From the NCBI GenBank assembly GCA_039545355.1, contig BCJJ01000005.1:867008-931007 (forward strand): a stretch of DNA of 64,000 bases, read 5' to 3'. Each line of letters starts with the position of its first letter. Position 1 is the stretch's first letter. The notes under the pieces are model-generated. The model did not search any database and had not been told where the DNA came from. It saw nothing but the letters and a program-made list of their open reading frames with translations. This document shows positions 63,522 to 64,000 of the stretch, piece after piece. Source of the stretch: Trichosporon coremiiforme. Taxonomy: Eukaryota; Basidiomycota; Tremellomycetes; Trichosporonales; Trichosporonaceae. A program made the position numbers and the translations under genes.

Positions 63522-64000
63522 CGGCCGATGGACGCAGCCCACGCCTGAATTCAGGTTGAGGGCAGATCGGGACGCCACGTGATGTTGGCATTCCTGGGGT
63601 TCCAATTTGCCACTCGGTCCGCCGGTCGGGGTCCTCTCTTCCAACGTGCTCGTCATTCTCTCGATCACGCCGCGTATGCATTGGACGTGGCAAGGAATGG
63701 AGACGTGTCAATATCTTGTACAGCCGCGTGTATGCACACTTGACGCAGACCTGGGAACGGAGTGAGCTGGCGCTGTTATCTAGGGACGCAAGGGCGTGTA
63801 GTAGACCGAGTAACGACGTGATATGACACATTAGGGCTTGTTCTAGGAGGTCACTGATGGATCAGCTAGCGTCGCTTGTACCCACATCAGGTGCCGTATA
63901 CCTCACATTCTTCCACCTCCTTTGCACTCGACATCTTTAAATTCGACACTCTCATTCTCTGTGACTCTCCAACTGCGACGACACCTCGGCAAGCGAACGT
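63522..64000. other. 3' flank and probable promoter of a gene beyond the window
   Basis: No gene is seen. The last 110 bases are C/T-rich on the plus strand and look like a fungal 5' leader, so a plus-strand gene probably starts just past the edge. Confidence 0.4.

Noticed and set aside
1..64000. Transposons, CRISPR arrays, 5S rRNA or secondary-metabolite cluster
   Set aside because: Scanned by eye: no terminal repeats with transposase or reverse-transcriptase motifs, no regular spaced repeats, no 5S-like sequence, and no polyketide or peptide synthase motifs were found.

Overview
The window is nuclear DNA of a GC-rich basidiomycete yeast, most likely a Tremellomycete of the Trichosporonales type. 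Supporting points: compact, mostly protein-coding DNA with many very short GT-AG introns (most 34-66 nt, many 34-41 nt) that carry CTGAC/CTAAC branch sites close to the acceptor; a New1/eEF3-type ABC-F ATPase; a fused Egt1 ergothioneine enzyme; a C6 zinc-cluster regulator; a CENP-A histone; and intron-containing tRNA-Leu genes. The species call is inference, since no search was run. A 170-base run of N at 24007-24176 marks an assembly gap.

Layout. 1-5.2 kb: the 3' end of a Pro/Ser-rich gene, a membrane protein with a LEA-like tail, a Ca3427/NMT1-like binding-fold protein, and CENP-A. 5.2-6.6 kb: AdoMet decarboxylase (polyamines). 6.65-11.3 kb: a long gene-free stretch leading into a DEP/RGS G-protein regulator. 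13.4-15.7 kb: zinc-cluster transcription factor. 16.9-17.9 kb: single-pass membrane protein. 18.3-20.3 kb: tRNA methyltransferase Trm1 with two possible starts. 20.6-23.9 kb: New1-like ABC-F. 24.7-26.1 kb: Dug3-like glutamine amidotransferase. 26.4-30.5 kb: a six-exon, 1231-residue protein of unknown function. 30.5-36.3 kb: a second long stretch with no convincing gene. 36.3-37.9 kb: unknown protein ending in a CaaX box. 38.3-41.2 kb: mitochondrial transcription factor B and phosphopantetheine adenylyltransferase, convergent. 41.7-43.3 kb: SLC35C2-type transporter. 44.3-45.2 kb: a frame-broken coding remnant. 45.9 and 56.8 kb: two identical tRNA-Leu genes. 46.3-48.9 kb: Asteroid/XPG-like nuclease. 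49.3-50.8 kb: four-helix membrane protein. 52.1-55.1 kb: Egt1. 57.2-59.4 kb: Sec63. 59.8-60.6 kb: Cox13/COX6A. 61.0-61.8 kb: Mediator subunit 22. 62.1-63.5 kb: a RAD51 paralogue.

The genes do not form one pathway. They are mostly housekeeping functions: translation and tRNA modification, ER translocation, mitochondrial transcription and respiration, thiol metabolism (Dug3, Egt1), CoA and polyamine synthesis, recombination and centromere identity. Many neighbours are convergent with 70-350 bp between stop codons, and several are divergent with shared promoters (binding-fold protein/CENP-A, Sec63/Cox13, Med22/RAD51 paralogue, CaaX protein/mtTFB). No mobile element, CRISPR array or secondary-metabolite cluster is visible. 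The most interesting signals are splicing oddities (a GC-AG intron, 3n stop-free introns, candidate 27-nt introns, 7- and 12-nt first coding exons, NAGNAG acceptors), the dual-start Trm1, the decayed gene at 44.4-45.2 kb, and several uncharacterised fungal proteins.
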